A DNA stretch of 33,948 nucleotides from contig NZ_AKKE01000058.1 of assembly GCF_000281975.1 (NCBI RefSeq), forward strand, positions 1-33,948. The letters are read 5' to 3'. The stretch comes from Novosphingobium sp. AP12 (GTDB taxonomy: Bacteria; Pseudomonadota; Alphaproteobacteria; Sphingomonadales; Sphingomonadaceae). A program made the position numbers and the translations under genes. Every line of letters starts with the position of its first letter. Positions within the stretch are counted from its first letter, which is position 1. Under the pieces are notes generated by a model, which worked only from the letters and a program-made list of their open reading frames with translations, was not told where the DNA came from and ran no database searches. Of the stretch, positions 23,479 to 32,720 are shown one piece after another.

Positions 23479-25425
23479 ATGCTCAATTTCTTCCGTTCGT
23501 TCCTCAAGTCCAAGGTCGGCGCCATCGTCGGCCTGCTGGTGCTGGGGGTCATCGCGATCGCCTTCGCCAGCGGCGACATCGCGGGCTTCAACAGCTCCTC
23601 TGGCGCCGCGGGCAGCTCGGTCGCCAAGGTCGGCGGTGAAAGCGTGAGCGCCGAGATGCTGGACCAGGGCGCCAAGCGCTCGCTCGAGCGGGTCCGCCAG
23701 CAGAACCCGAACGTGACGATGAAGGTCCTGCTCGAACAGGGCGGCCTCGAGCAGGTGCTGACCGAGCTGATCGACCGCACCGCGCTGTTCGCCTTCGGCA
23801 CCAAGCACGGCGTCGAGATCAGCGACCGCCTGGTCGACAGCGAACTCGCCCAGATCCCGGGCTTCCAGGGCGTCGACGGCAAGTTCGACCAGACCGTCTT
23901 CCGCCAGGCGCTGGCCCAGCAACGGATTTCCGAGCCGGCCCTGCGCGACGACATCCGTGAGAGCCTCGTCGCCCGCGAGCTGATCGTGCCCGCGCAGATC
24001 GGCTCGGTCATGTCGGACTATGCGGCGCGCCGGTACGCCGCGCTGCTCGACGAGACCCGCAGCGGCACCGTGATCGCCCTCCCCTCGCTGCTGTTCACGC
24101 CCGCCGCGCAGCCGACGGACGCCCAGCTTGGCGCCTTCTACAAGACCCATTCCGGCCAGTTCGTCCGCCCCGAGCGCCGCACGATCCGCTACGCCATCCT
24201 CAGCGCCGATTCGCTCAAGACCGTCCCCGCGCCCACCGACGCCGAGGTCGCTGCCCGCTACGAGGCGAACAAGGCCACTTACGCCGCGCAGGACAACCGC
24301 AAGATCACCCAGCTGATCGTGCCGACCGAAGCCGCCGCAAAGGCCGTCGTAGCCGAAATCCAGGGCGGCAAGTCGCTCGAAACCGCTGCCACCGAAAAGG
24401 GACTGTCGGCCGCCCCGCTCGAATTCTTCAGCCGCGAGCAGCTTTCCACCCAGTTCTCCCCCGCCGTTTCGCAGGCCGTCTTCTCCGCGCCCGTCGGCAA
24501 GCTCGCCGCACCGCAGAAGAGCGTGCTGGGCTGGCACATCATCCGCGTCGACGCGGAGCAGAAGACCCCGGCCCGCGCGCTCGCCGACGTGAAGGCTGAA
24601 CTGACCACGCAGGTCGCGGAGGAGAAGCGCCGCAAGGCCTTCACCGACACGCTGGCGAACATCGAGGAGCAGTTCTCGGGCGGCGCCAACCTCAACGAAG
24701 TCGTCAAGTCGGTCGGCGGCCAAGTCCAGCAGACCCAGCCCGTCACCGCTGACGGCGGCGTCTACATGAAGCCGGGCGAGGTTCTTCCCGCCGAACTGAA
24801 GCCCGTGCTCGCCACCGCGTTCTCGATGGACCAGGAGCAGCCGCAGGTCGCCGAGGTCGAGCGCGGCAAGAGCTTCGCCATCTTCGACGTCACCCAGATC
24901 GCCCCGTCGGCGCCTGCGCCGCTCGCACAGATCAAGGACGACGTGAAGCTAGCCTGGGCGATCGACGCGGGGTCCAAGGCAGCCAAGGCTGCGGCGCTGC
25001 GCATGCAGGCCGACATCCGCAAAGGCCGCACGATCGAGCAGGTCATGGCCGCCTCGGGCAAGAAGCTGCCGCCGCCCCAGCAGGTCGCCATGTCGCGTCC
25101 GACGCTGGCCGCCGCGCTCAACTCGGGCCGCGAGGTTCCGCCGCCGGTCTCGCTGATGTTCCACATGTCGAAGGGCACCGTGAAAGTGCAGTCGGCCGCA
25201 GCAGACCGGGGCTGGTTCGTGGTCCAGCTCAAGGACATCGTGCCCGGCAAGGTCGAATCCGCCGATCTCGTGAAGGGCACCCGCAACGAACTGGGCCAGC
25301 AGCTGGGCCAGGCTTACGCCGATGCGCTCGGCCGGGCCGTGGTCAAGGAAGTCGGCGTCAAGCGCAATGCGGCGGCGATCAAGTCCGTGCGCGAACAGCT
25401 CGCCGGCACCGCGGCCGCGAACTGA
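23479..25425 (+). CDS. ppiD: PpiD/SurA-type peptidyl-prolyl isomerase, membrane-anchored chaperone
   Basis: The 648-residue protein starts with a short cytoplasmic segment (MLNFFRSFLKSK) and one membrane helix (about residues 13-30), then a long periplasmic part. The N-terminal SurA_N-like helical domain spans about 40-200. A parvulin-like rotamase domain follows, about 260-370, with VLGWHIIRVD (the usual end of a parvulin domain), then a C-terminal helical region. PpiD works near the SecYEG exit as a chaperone for emerging envelope proteins. Isomerase activity is doubtful in E. coli PpiD and cannot be judged here. It is 23 bases upstream of trpE on the same strand, the order seen in many alphaproteobacteria. 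Confidence 0.92.
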   Translation: MLNFFRSFLKSKVGAIVGLLVLGVIAIAFASGDIAGFNSSSGAAGSSVAKVGGESVSAEMLDQGAKRSLERVRQQNPNVTMKVLLEQGGLEQVLTELIDRTALFAFGTKHGVEISDRLVDSELAQIPGFQGVDGKFDQTVFRQALAQQRISEPALRDDIRESLVARELIVPAQIGSVMSDYAARRYAALLDETRSGTVIALPSLLFTPAAQPTDAQLGAFYKTHSGQFVRPERRTIRYAILSADSLKTVPAPTDAEVAARYEANKATYAAQDNRKITQLIVPTEAAAKAVVAEIQGGKSLETAATEKGLSAAPLEFFSREQLSTQFSPAVSQAVFSAPVGKLAAPQKSVLGWHIIRVDAEQKTPARALADVKAELTTQVAEEKRRKAFTDTLANIEEQFSGGANLNEVVKSVGGQVQQTQPVTADGGVYMKPGEVLPAELKPVLATAFSMDQEQPQVAEVERGKSFAIFDVTQIAPSAPAPLAQIKDDVKLAWAIDAGSKAAKAAALRMQADIRKGRTIEQVMAASGKKLPPPQQVAMSRPTLAAALNSGREVPPPVSLMFHMSKGTVKVQSAAADRGWFVVQLKDIVPGKVESADLVKGTRNELGQQLGQAYADALGRAVVKEVGVKRNAAAIKSVREQLAGTAAAN

Positions 25426-25448
25426 CAACAACCGACAAAAGGCAGGAC

Positions 25449-26960
25449 ATGGAGCGCGAATCGGATCGTTCGGCGGCACTGGCGCAGCTTGCGAAAGGCG
25501 AGCCCGCGCTGGTGTGGCGGCGCCTCGTCGCCGATACCGAGACGCCGGTCGGCGCCGCGCTCAAGCTGTTCGAGGACGGCCGGGGCGACTTCCTCCTCGA
25601 ATCGGTCGAGGGCGGTGAGACGCGCGGACGCTACAGCCTGATCGGCCTCGATCCCGACCTCGTGTTCCGCGGGAGCGGCCCGACTTGCGCAATCAACCGC
25701 GACTGGCAGGCCGACCGCGAGGCGTTCGTCGCCCTCCCCGGCGACAGTCTCGCCGAGCTGCGCGCCCTCGTCGAAAGCTGCCGCTGCGACGTTCCGGCCG
25801 AGCTGCCCCGCGCGCTGGCCTGCCTCGTCGGCTATTTCGGTTACGAGACGATCGGCCTCGTCGAGAAGCTGCCACGCGCGCCGCAGAGCCCGCTCGAACT
25901 GCCCGACATGCTGTTCGTGCGCCCCTCGCTGATCCTGATCTTCGACCGGCTGGGCGACGAACTGTTCTGCGTGGCCCCGGTGTGGCCGGGCAGCGCCAGC
26001 CCCGTGCAATCGGTGCTGAAGGCAGCCGAGCGCATTGACGAAGCCCTCCGCCGCCTCGCCGCGCCCGCTCCCGCCTCAGCCGCCCCCGCCGACCTGCCAG
26101 AGCCGGTGCAGACCGCCGTGATGGCGCCCGACGACTACAAGGCCATGGCTCTTAAGGCCAAGGACTACATCGAGGCGGGCGACATCTTCCAGGTCGTGCT
26201 GGCCCAGCGCTTCACCTGCGATTTCCCGTTGCCGCCGCTCGCGCTCTACCGCTCGCTGCGCCGGATCAACCCCTCGCCGTTCCTCTATTTCCTGGACCTG
26301 CCGGGCTTCGCGCTGATCGGCTCGAGCCCCGAGATACTAGTCCGCGTGCGCGACGGCGAAGTCACCATCCGCCCTATCGCCGGCACCCGCCCGCGCGGCA
26401 AGAACCCGGCCGAGGACAAGGCGAACGAAGTCGCCCTGCTCGCCGACCCCAAGGAACGCGCCGAGCATCTCATGCTGCTCGACCTGGGCCGCAACGACGT
26501 CGGCCGCGTCGCCGAGGCCGGCACCGTCGAGGTGACCGACAGCTACACCATCGAGCGCTACAGCCACGTCATGCACATCGTCTCGAACGTGGTCGGGCGC
26601 CTCGACACCGCGCATCACGACGCGATCGACGCCGTGCTCGCCGGCTTCCCGGCGGGCACCGTCTCGGGTGCCCCCAAGGTCCGCGCCTGCGAGGTCATCG
26701 CCGAGCTCGAGCCCGAGACGCGCGGCCCCTACGCCGGCGGCGTCGGCTACTTCGCGCCCGATGGCTCTGTCGACAGCTGCATTGTCCTGCGCACCGGCCT
26801 GCTCAAGGACGGCGTGCTCCACGTCCAGGCCGGCGCCGGCATCGTCGCCGACAGCGACCCCGAATACGAACTGCGCGAATGCCAGGCCAAGAGCGGCGCC
26901 CTGTTCGCCGCGGCACGCGAAGCGGTGAGGGTCGCGGGGGAACCCGGGTTCGGGCAGTGA
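25449..26960 (+). CDS. trpE: Anthranilate synthase component I
   Basis: TrpE converts chorismate to anthranilate using ammonia delivered by TrpG, the first committed step of tryptophan synthesis. The 503-residue protein has the N-terminal tryptophan feedback site with LLES (49-52) and the catalytic chorismate-binding domain with [39 protein letters not shown] and the [10 protein letters not shown] signature. A ribosome site GGCAGG is weak. There is no leader peptide or attenuator in the 23 bases after ppiD, so transcription probably enters from ppiD and control by attenuation is unlikely here. Its TGA overlaps a GTG start of the next gene by four bases. Confidence 0.97.
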   Translation: MERESDRSAALAQLAKGEPALVWRRLVADTETPVGAALKLFEDGRGDFLLESVEGGETRGRYSLIGLDPDLVFRGSGPTCAINRDWQADREAFVALPGDSLAELRALVESCRCDVPAELPRALACLVGYFGYETIGLVEKLPRAPQSPLELPDMLFVRPSLILIFDRLGDELFCVAPVWPGSASPVQSVLKAAERIDEALRRLAAPAPASAAPADLPEPVQTAVMAPDDYKAMALKAKDYIEAGDIFQVVLAQRFTCDFPLPPLALYRSLRRINPSPFLYFLDLPGFALIGSSPEILVRVRDGEVTIRPIAGTRPRGKNPAEDKANEVALLADPKERAEHLMLLDLGRNDVGRVAEAGTVEVTDSYTIERYSHVMHIVSNVVGRLDTAHHDAIDAVLAGFPAGTVSGAPKVRACEVIAELEPETRGPYAGGVGYFAPDGSVDSCIVLRTGLLKDGVLHVQAGAGIVADSDPEYELRECQAKSGALFAAAREAVRVAGEPGFGQ

Positions 26961-27760
26961 GGCCCGCTGCGGTCGCTGCGCTTCTCGCAGCGACGCTTGG
27001 TTTCCTCGCCGCCTGCTCATCCGACGCAGCGCCCGAACCGCCCGCCCCGCCTCCGCCGCCCTGCGAAGGCGCGACGTTCGAGGGCGCGAGCTTCACGCAC
27101 TGCACCGCCGTCCCCGGCCGTCATGTCATCCACACCGTGCTCGGGCCCAGGGGCGGCGCACCCTATCGCAGCCTGTCCCAGCTTGCCGTCGAGCGCGCGG
27201 GGAACGGCCACGAAGTCGCCTTCGCCGTCAACGGCGGCATGTTCGACGCCGCCGGCTATCCGATCGGCTACTACGTCGAGGAAGGCGACCGCCGCCACGC
27301 CCTCAACACCAACGAGGGCTGGGGCAACTTCCACCTGCTCCCCAACGGCGTCTTCTACGGCGATACGGCGGGCCACTGGCAGGTCCGCACCGCGGAGGAC
27401 TTCAAAGCCGCCGTCACCGACCGCCCCGACTTCGGCACCCAGTCCGGCCCGATGCTGGTCATCGCCGGAAAGCTGCACCCGAAGATCGACGCCAGCGCCG
27501 ACGAGGCCGGCAAGTCGCTCAAGGTCCGCAACGGCGTCGGCGTCGATACCAAGGGCCGGGCACACTTCGTCATTTCCGACGAGCCGGTGTCGTTCGGCAA
27601 GCTCGCCCGCTACTTCCGCGACGGCCTCAAGTGCCCGAACGCCCTGTTCCTCGACGGCAGCGTGTCTTCGCTGTGGGACCCCGAACACGGCCGCGTCGAT
27701 GGCGGCCCTCCGCTTGGCCCCTTGATCGTCGTCGAGAAAAGCGCAAAGGCGAAGAAATGA
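26957..27760 (+). CDS. Lipoprotein with phosphodiester-glycosidase (NAGPA/DUF2233) domain
   Basis: The 267-residue product begins at a GTG overlapping the trpE stop (GTGA) and has a lipoprotein signal, LAAC with cysteine at residue 20, then a Pro-rich spacer. The body matches the DUF2233/NAGPA fold: NGGMFD (92-97), QSGPMLV (162-168), RNGVGVD (191-197) and FLDGSVSSL (231-239). Human relatives uncover mannose-6-phosphate, and bacterial ones cleave phosphodiester-linked sugars; the bacterial substrate here is unknown. It should sit on the periplasmic face of the inner or outer membrane. A longer frame starting at 26879 inside trpE is open, but only the GTG start gives a clean signal peptide. Its stop overlaps trpG (ATGA), so it is embedded in the trp operon. 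Confidence 0.9.
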   Translation: MRPAAVAALLAATLGFLAACSSDAAPEPPAPPPPPCEGATFEGASFTHCTAVPGRHVIHTVLGPRGGAPYRSLSQLAVERAGNGHEVAFAVNGGMFDAAGYPIGYYVEEGDRRHALNTNEGWGNFHLLPNGVFYGDTAGHWQVRTAEDFKAAVTDRPDFGTQSGPMLVIAGKLHPKIDASADEAGKSLKVRNGVGVDTKGRAHFVISDEPVSFGKLARYFRDGLKCPNALFLDGSVSSLWDPEHGRVDGGPPLGPLIVVEKSAKAKK

Positions 27761-28368
27761 TCCTGGTTATCGACAACTACGACAGCTTCACCTGGAACCT
27801 GGTCCATTACGTCATGGAACTGGGCGCCGAGGTACAGGTCGTGCGCAACGACGCCCTCAGCGTCGACCTGGCGATGGAGATGGGCGCGCAGGGCTTCCTC
27901 GTCTCGCCCGGCCCCTGCACGCCCAACGAGGCAGGCATCAGCCTCGACCTCGTCGGTGCGGCCGCCAAGGCGTGCATTCCGCTGCTCGGCGTGTGCCTGG
28001 GCCATCAGTCGATCGGCCAGCACTTCGGCGGCAAGGTCGTGCGCGGCGGGCTCATGCACGGCAAGACCTCGACCATCACGCACGATGGCACCGGCCTGTT
28101 CGAAGGCGTGCCCTCGCCGATGAAGGCCGCGCGCTACCACTCGCTCATCGTCGAGAACATTCCCGAGACGCTGGTGCTCAACGCCCGCTCGGACGACGGC
28201 CACGTCATGGGTTTCCGCCACGTCGAACTGCCGATCCACGGCGTCCAGTTCCACCCCGAGAGCATCGCCACCGAGCACGGCCATGCGATGCTGGCGAACT
28301 TCCTGCGCCTCTGCGGTATCGACGCGCGCCTGCCCGACCGCGTGATTGGGGCCGCGAAGGCGGCATGA
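27757..28368 (+). CDS. trpG: Anthranilate synthase component II (glutamine amidotransferase)
   Basis: TrpG hydrolyses glutamine and passes ammonia to TrpE. The 203-residue class I amidotransferase shows nucleophile C80 ([11 protein letters not shown]) and H166/E168 (FHPES), with the N-terminal [11 protein letters not shown] and [11 protein letters not shown] motifs. In many bacteria the same subunit also serves PabB in folate synthesis, and no separate pabA is seen here. The open frame begins at 27631, but the ATG at 27757, overlapping the previous stop, is the family start. It overlaps trpD in the same ATGA fashion. Confidence 0.96.
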   Translation: MILVIDNYDSFTWNLVHYVMELGAEVQVVRNDALSVDLAMEMGAQGFLVSPGPCTPNEAGISLDLVGAAAKACIPLLGVCLGHQSIGQHFGGKVVRGGLMHGKTSTITHDGTGLFEGVPSPMKAARYHSLIVENIPETLVLNARSDDGHVMGFRHVELPIHGVQFHPESIATEHGHAMLANFLRLCGIDARLPDRVIGAAKAA

Positions 28369-29357
28369 AGCTTCCCGATCCGCTGCATCCCATCGCCGAG
28401 GACGAGGCCGAGGCCGCCTTCTCCGCGATCCTCGACGGCGAAGTCCCTGAGCCAGAGATCGGCACCTTCCTCGTCGCCCTGTCCGACCGGGGCGAGACCG
28501 CCAGCGAGATCGCCGGCGCCGCCCGCGCGATGCGTGCCCGCATGATCCCGGTGAACGCCCCCGCCAATGCCATCGACGTCTGCGGCACTGGCGGTGACGG
28601 CTTCCACACGCTCAACGTCTCGACCGCCGTCTCGCTGGTCGTCGCCGCATCCGGCGTGCCCGTGGCCAAGCACGGCAACCGCGCCGCCAGTTCCAAGGCT
28701 GGCGCCGCCGATACCCTCGAGGCCCTCGGCCTCGACCTCGACCGCGCAGTCGAGACCGCCGAATCGACGCTCTCCGAGATCGGCATCGGCTTCCTCTTCG
28801 CCGCCCGCCATCATCCGACCATGGGCCGGCTCATGCCGCTGCGCAAAGCGCTCGGCCGCCGCACGATCTTCAATCTCATGGGCCCGCTCGCCAATCCCGC
28901 GCAGGTCTCGCGCCAGCTGGTCGGCATCGCGCGCCCCGCCTACGTGCCGATCTACGCCGAGGCGCTGCTGCGGCTTGGGACCGAGCATTCGATGGTCATC
29001 TCGGGCGACGAGGGCCTCGACGAACTCAGCCTCGCCGGCGGCAACGAAGTGGCCGACGTGCGTGGGGGCGAACTGTTCATGCGCCGCGTCAGCCCGCAGG
29101 ACGCCGGCCTTACGCTCGCACCCGTCGACGCCATCCGCGGCGGCGACCCCGCCTACAACGCCGAAGCCCTGCGCCGCCTGCTGATGGGCGAGCCCGGCGC
29201 CTACCGCGACGCCGTCCTCCTCAACAGCGCCGCCGCCCTGATGGTCGCGGGCGAGGTGGAAAGCTGGACCGAAGGCGTAGAGGAAGCCGCCGAAACCATC
29301 GACAAGGGCCTCGCCAAGGCCCTGCTCGACTGCTGGATCGCGGCAACGCGCGCCTGA
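28365..29357 (+). CDS. trpD: Anthranilate phosphoribosyltransferase
   Basis: TrpD joins anthranilate to phosphoribosyl pyrophosphate, the second step of the pathway. The 330-residue protein has the PRPP-binding CGTGGDG (73-79) and [10 protein letters not shown] (102-111), and [11 protein letters not shown] and [13 protein letters not shown]. The true start is the ATG at 28365 that overlaps the trpG stop; upstream open frame to 27972 is a shadow across trpG. Length is slightly short but normal for this class. trpC follows after 12 bases. Confidence 0.97.
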   Translation: MKLPDPLHPIAEDEAEAAFSAILDGEVPEPEIGTFLVALSDRGETASEIAGAARAMRARMIPVNAPANAIDVCGTGGDGFHTLNVSTAVSLVVAASGVPVAKHGNRAASSKAGAADTLEALGLDLDRAVETAESTLSEIGIGFLFAARHHPTMGRLMPLRKALGRRTIFNLMGPLANPAQVSRQLVGIARPAYVPIYAEALLRLGTEHSMVISGDEGLDELSLAGGNEVADVRGGELFMRRVSPQDAGLTLAPVDAIRGGDPAYNAEALRRLLMGEPGAYRDAVLLNSAAALMVAGEVESWTEGVEEAAETIDKGLAKALLDCWIAATRA

Positions 29358-29369
29358 GAGACAAGAAGC

Positions 29370-30161
29370 ATGACCGACAAGCTCACCGAGATCTGCGACA
29401 CCAAGCGCGAGGAAGTCGCCGCCCGTAAGGGCCTCGCTACGATCAACGACCTCGATGCGATCGCGGGCGAACAGACTGGACCGCGCGGCTTCGAAGCTGC
29501 CCTTCGCGCCAGGGCTGAAACCGGCTTCGCGCTCATTGCCGAGATCAAGAAGGCCAGCCCCTCGAAAGGCCTGATCCGCGCCGACTTCCGACCTGGCGAG
29601 CACGCCCTCGCTTACGAACGCGGCGGCGCGGCCTGTCTTTCGGTCCTCACGGACGAGCCCTATTTCCAGGGCCATGAAGACTACCTGATGGACGCCCGCG
29701 CGGCCTGCGCCCTGCCCGTCATCCGCAAGGACTTCATGGTCGACCCCTGGCAGGTCGCCGAGGCCCGCGCGATCGGCGCCGACGCGATCCTCATCATCGT
29801 CGCCGCCCTCGACGACGCGCTCATGGCGGAGCTCGAGGCGGCGGCGCTCGAGCGGGGCATGGACTGCCTCGTCGAAGTTCACAACGAATCCGAGATGGAA
29901 CGCGCAAGCCGCTTGAAATCCAGGTTAATCGGCGTGAACAACCGCGACCTCAAGCGCTTCGCAACGGACATCGGCACGACCGAGCGCCTGGCCCCGCTTG
30001 CCCCTGAGGGCACCCTGCTCGTCGCCGAAAGCGGCATAAACGCCCACGCCGACCTGCAGCGCCTCTCGGCATGTGGGGCACGCACCTTCCTCGTCGGCGA
30101 AAGCCTGATGCGCCACGCCGATGTCGAGGCGGCGACGCGGGCGCTGCTCACCGGCGCCTGA
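29370..30161 (+). CDS. trpC: Indole-3-glycerol phosphate synthase
   Basis: TrpC closes the indole ring from the carboxyphenylamino-deoxyribulose phosphate made by TrpF. The 263-residue single-domain protein shows the catalytic lysine K60 and the PSKG loop (64-67) in [12 protein letters not shown], the [12 protein letters not shown] strand with the second lysine, IGVNNRDLK and the phosphate-binding VAESGI and FLVGESLM. It is not fused to TrpF as in E. coli. trpF, trpB and trpA are not in the window, which matches the split trp arrangement of alphaproteobacteria. moaC begins 51 bases later. Confidence 0.97.
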   Translation: MTDKLTEICDTKREEVAARKGLATINDLDAIAGEQTGPRGFEAALRARAETGFALIAEIKKASPSKGLIRADFRPGEHALAYERGGAACLSVLTDEPYFQGHEDYLMDARAACALPVIRKDFMVDPWQVAEARAIGADAILIIVAALDDALMAELEAAALERGMDCLVEVHNESEMERASRLKSRLIGVNNRDLKRFATDIGTTERLAPLAPEGTLLVAESGINAHADLQRLSACGARTFLVGESLMRHADVEAATRALLTGA

Positions 30162-30212
30162 GGCGCACGACTTGAACAGCCATGCCGCGGCGTGTGATGA
30201 CGGAGGCCTGAC

Positions 30213-30698
30213 ATGAGCAAATCCCTCACCCACATCGATTCGGACGGCACCGCGCGTATGGTGGACGTCGGCGCCAAGGCCGAGACCCAGCGCGTCGCCA
30301 TCGCGTCGGGCCGCATCACCATGACACCGCAGGCGCTCGCCGCGATCCGCGCTGGTGACGCTCCGAAGGGGGACGTATTAGGCACGGCGCGCATTGCGGG
30401 AATCATGGCTGCGAAGCGAACGGCCGACCTCATCCCCATGTGCCATCCGCTGATGATCGACGCGGTGAACGTGGATTTCACGTTCGAGGATAATGCCGTC
30501 CGCGCGGACGCCACGGCATCGCTGACCGGCAAGACCGGCGTGGAAATGGAGGCGATCACAGCCGTTTCCATCGCGCTCGTGACGATCTACGACATGGCCA
30601 AGGCGCTCGACAAGGGCATGGTCATCGGCGACATCCGCCTCGTCGAGAAACGCGGAGGCAAGTCCGGCCACTGGCGAGCGGAAGACTGGCACGAGTGA
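30213..30698 (+). CDS. moaC: Cyclic pyranopterin monophosphate synthase
   Basis: MoaC, with MoaA, turns GTP into cyclic pyranopterin monophosphate, the first intermediate of molybdenum cofactor. The 161-residue protein has the [13 protein letters not shown] motif (68-80), [10 protein letters not shown] and the catalytic D127/K130 in [11 protein letters not shown]. The ATG at 30213 follows a GGAGG ribosome site. moeA overlaps its stop by four bases (GTGA), so precursor synthesis and metal insertion are co-expressed. moaA, moaD and moaE are not in the window. Confidence 0.97.
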   Translation: MSKSLTHIDSDGTARMVDVGAKAETQRVAIASGRITMTPQALAAIRAGDAPKGDVLGTARIAGIMAAKRTADLIPMCHPLMIDAVNVDFTFEDNAVRADATASLTGKTGVEMEAITAVSIALVTIYDMAKALDKGMVIGDIRLVEKRGGKSGHWRAEDWHE

Positions 30699-31918
30699 AG
30701 CCGGGCCCGATCCCCCTCGAGGAGGCGCAGGCTCGCCTTCTGGCGCTGGCCGAACCGCTCGCAGTCGAGCATGTCGACGTCGACGGCGCTGTCGGCCGAT
30801 ACCTTTCGGCGCCTCTGCACGCGCGCCGCACCCAGCCTTCTGCGGATCTCTCGGCGATGGACGGCTATGCCGTAACCGCAGGCGACCTTGGCGGCCCCTG
30901 GCAAGTTGTCGGCGAAAGCGCGGCGGGCCATCCTTTCACCGGCACCTTCGGCGATGGCGAAGCGGTGCGCATCTCGACCGGCGCCATCCTTCCGGCGGAC
31001 GCCGGCGCCGTCATCGTGCAGGAGGATCTCGGCTTCCGCGACGGCCACCTCACGCTCATCGGGGAAGCCCCGCAGCCCGCTGGCAAGCACATCCGCCGTC
31101 GCGGCATGGATTTCGCTGAAGGCGGAGAGGTCATGCCCGCAGGCACGGCCATCGGACCCGCGCAGGCGGCCCTCGCGATGGCCTCCGGCCACCGCTACCT
31201 GCCGGTGCACCGCATGCCGCGCCTCGTCGTGATCGACAGCGGGGACGAACTCGTCGCCGATCCCGAATGCTGCGAGCCGCACCAGATTCCCGCCAGCAAC
31301 GGCGCGATGCTCACCGCGCTCGCCCGGCCCCTCACGGCCGAGACAATTCGCATCGGTCCGGTTGCCGATACGATGGAAGCGCTGGCGACGGCGTTTGCCG
31401 GCGCCGCCGATGCCGACGTGATCGTCACCAGTGGCGGCGCCTCGGTGGGAGACCATGACCTCGTGCGCCCCGCGCTCGAAAAATGGGGCGCCAACCTGGA
31501 CTTCTGGCGCGTCGCCATCAAACCGGGCAAGCCGATCCTCGTAGCCACCCGTGCGCGGCCCGCCTCCGATCGGCCGCAGATCATTATCGGACTTCCCGGC
31601 AATCCCGTGTCGAGCTACGTCACCGCATATCACTTCCTGTTGCCCCTGCTGCGCCGAATGCAGGGCGCCGGCAAAGTCCTGCCCATGCAGATAAAGACGC
31701 GTCTCAGCGCGTCCCTTCGCGCGAATGGTCCTCGCCGGGAGTTCCTGCGGGGGTGGTGGAACGGTGAAAGCGTAATGCCTCATCCGCTGCAGGACAGCGG
31801 CGCACTGGCCTCGCTCGCCGCCAGCAATGTCCTGATCGACCGCCCCAGCTTCTCCGCCGCCACCGATATCGGCGACGAGGTGCGCGTATTCCTGCTCCAG
31901 AATGGCGGTATTGCCTGA
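30695..31918 (+). CDS. moeA: Molybdopterin molybdenumtransferase
   Basis: MoeA inserts molybdate into adenylylated molybdopterin to finish the cofactor. In the 407-residue product the family motifs are AMDGYA (54-59), STGAILP (94-100), DSGDEL (181-186), [11 protein letters not shown] (245-255), KPGKP (276-280) and GLPGNPVSS (299-307). The start is the GTG at 30695, overlapping the moaC stop. The gene is the last of the ppiD-trp-moa group; the lexA promoter region follows, without a strong terminator, so some read-through into lexA is possible. Confidence 0.96.
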   Translation: MKPGPIPLEEAQARLLALAEPLAVEHVDVDGAVGRYLSAPLHARRTQPSADLSAMDGYAVTAGDLGGPWQVVGESAAGHPFTGTFGDGEAVRISTGAILPADAGAVIVQEDLGFRDGHLTLIGEAPQPAGKHIRRRGMDFAEGGEVMPAGTAIGPAQAALAMASGHRYLPVHRMPRLVVIDSGDELVADPECCEPHQIPASNGAMLTALARPLTAETIRIGPVADTMEALATAFAGAADADVIVTSGGASVGDHDLVRPALEKWGANLDFWRVAIKPGKPILVATRARPASDRPQIIIGLPGNPVSSYVTAYHFLLPLLRRMQGAGKVLPMQIKTRLSASLRANGPRREFLRGWWNGESVMPHPLQDSGALASLAASNVLIDRPSFSAATDIGDEVRVFLLQNGGIA

Positions 31919-31926
31919 GGCATTGC

Positions 31927-31969
31927 TTGACGGGCCGAATTTCGTTGCTTAATTGTTCTCTCAATGTTC
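31927..31969 (+). promoter_or_regulatory. lexA promoter with alphaproteobacterial SOS box
   Basis: TTGACG (31927-31932) and TAATTG (31950-31955) are separated by 17 bases. GTTC at 31955-31958 and GTTC at 31966-31969, seven bases apart, form a perfect GTTC-N7-GTTC direct repeat, the LexA-binding site of alphaproteobacteria, overlapping the end of the -10. LexA therefore probably represses its own gene. The start codon lies 62 bases further on. Confidence 0.9.
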
Positions 31970-32030
31970 ACCATCGGAACATCGCCGATCGAAGGGAGCT
32001 TCGCCCGGCGGCAACGAAGAGGCAGCGACC

Positions 32031-32720
32031 ATGTTGACGCGCAAGCAGCACGAATTGCTCCGGTTCATCCAGGCGAAGCTGGAGGAGAGCGGCATCTCTC
32101 CCAGCTTTGAAGAGATGAAGGAAGCGCTCGACCTCAAGTCGAAGTCGGGCGTTCACCGGCTGATTTCTGCGCTTGAGGAGCGCGGTTTCATTCGCCGCCT
32201 GCCCAACCGCGCCCGTGCACTCGAAGTGCTGCGTAAGCCGGACGACGACTCGGGTGGTAAGTCGCCGCGTGTCACGCTTGCCAACGAAGATGTGCTGCCG
32301 AACCGTTCCCCGCAGCTTCCGCCTCGTGCCGCCAATGACGTCATCGAGATTCCGCTGCATGGCCGCATTGCCGCCGGTGTCCCGATCGAGGCCCTTGAAG
32401 GGCAATCCATGCTACCCGTCCCCGCCGCCCTGCTCGGCTCGGGCGAGCACTACGCGCTGGAAGTCTCCGGCGATTCGATGGTGGAGGCGGGCATTCTGGA
32501 TGGCGACTTCGCCCTCGTGAAGCGCACCAATGCGGCGCGCGACGGTGAGATCGTCGTTGCCCTCATCCGCGGAGAGGAAGCCACCCTGAAATACCTGCGC
32601 CGCGAGAATGGAATGGTCCGTCTCGACCCCGCAAACGCTGCTTACGAACCGCAGATTTACGGCCCGGACGAAGTCGAGGTTCAGGGCAAGCTGGCGGGAC
32701 TACTGCGCCGCTATCACTGA
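32031..32720 (+). CDS. lexA: LexA repressor, SOS response regulator
   Basis: LexA represses DNA-damage genes and cuts itself when RecA filaments form on single-stranded DNA. The 229-residue protein has an N-terminal winged helix ([13 protein letters not shown], then [16 protein letters not shown] as recognition region), an A115-G116 scissile bond (IAAGVP), catalytic S149 ([13 protein letters not shown]) and K187 (ATLKYL). A frame is open upstream from 31953, but that lies inside the operator, and the ATG at 32031 gives the standard start. Its last 21 bases overlap the 3' end of the converging comEC gene. Confidence 0.97.
   Translation: MLTRKQHELLRFIQAKLEESGISPSFEEMKEALDLKSKSGVHRLISALEERGFIRRLPNRARALEVLRKPDDDSGGKSPRVTLANEDVLPNRSPQLPPRAANDVIEIPLHGRIAAGVPIEALEGQSMLPVPAALLGSGEHYALEVSGDSMVEAGILDGDFALVKRTNAARDGEIVVALIRGEEATLKYLRRENGMVRLDPANAAYEPQIYGPDEVEVQGKLAGLLRRYH

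Noticed and set aside
25426..25448. trp attenuator or leader peptide before trpE
   Set aside because: Only 23 bases separate ppiD and trpE, with no Trp-codon leader frame or competing hairpins.
26879..26956. Longer N-terminus for the lipoprotein gene starting inside trpE
   Set aside because: The extra 26 residues are Arg/Gly-rich and would bury the signal peptide; the GTG at 26957 places the LAAC lipobox at a normal distance.
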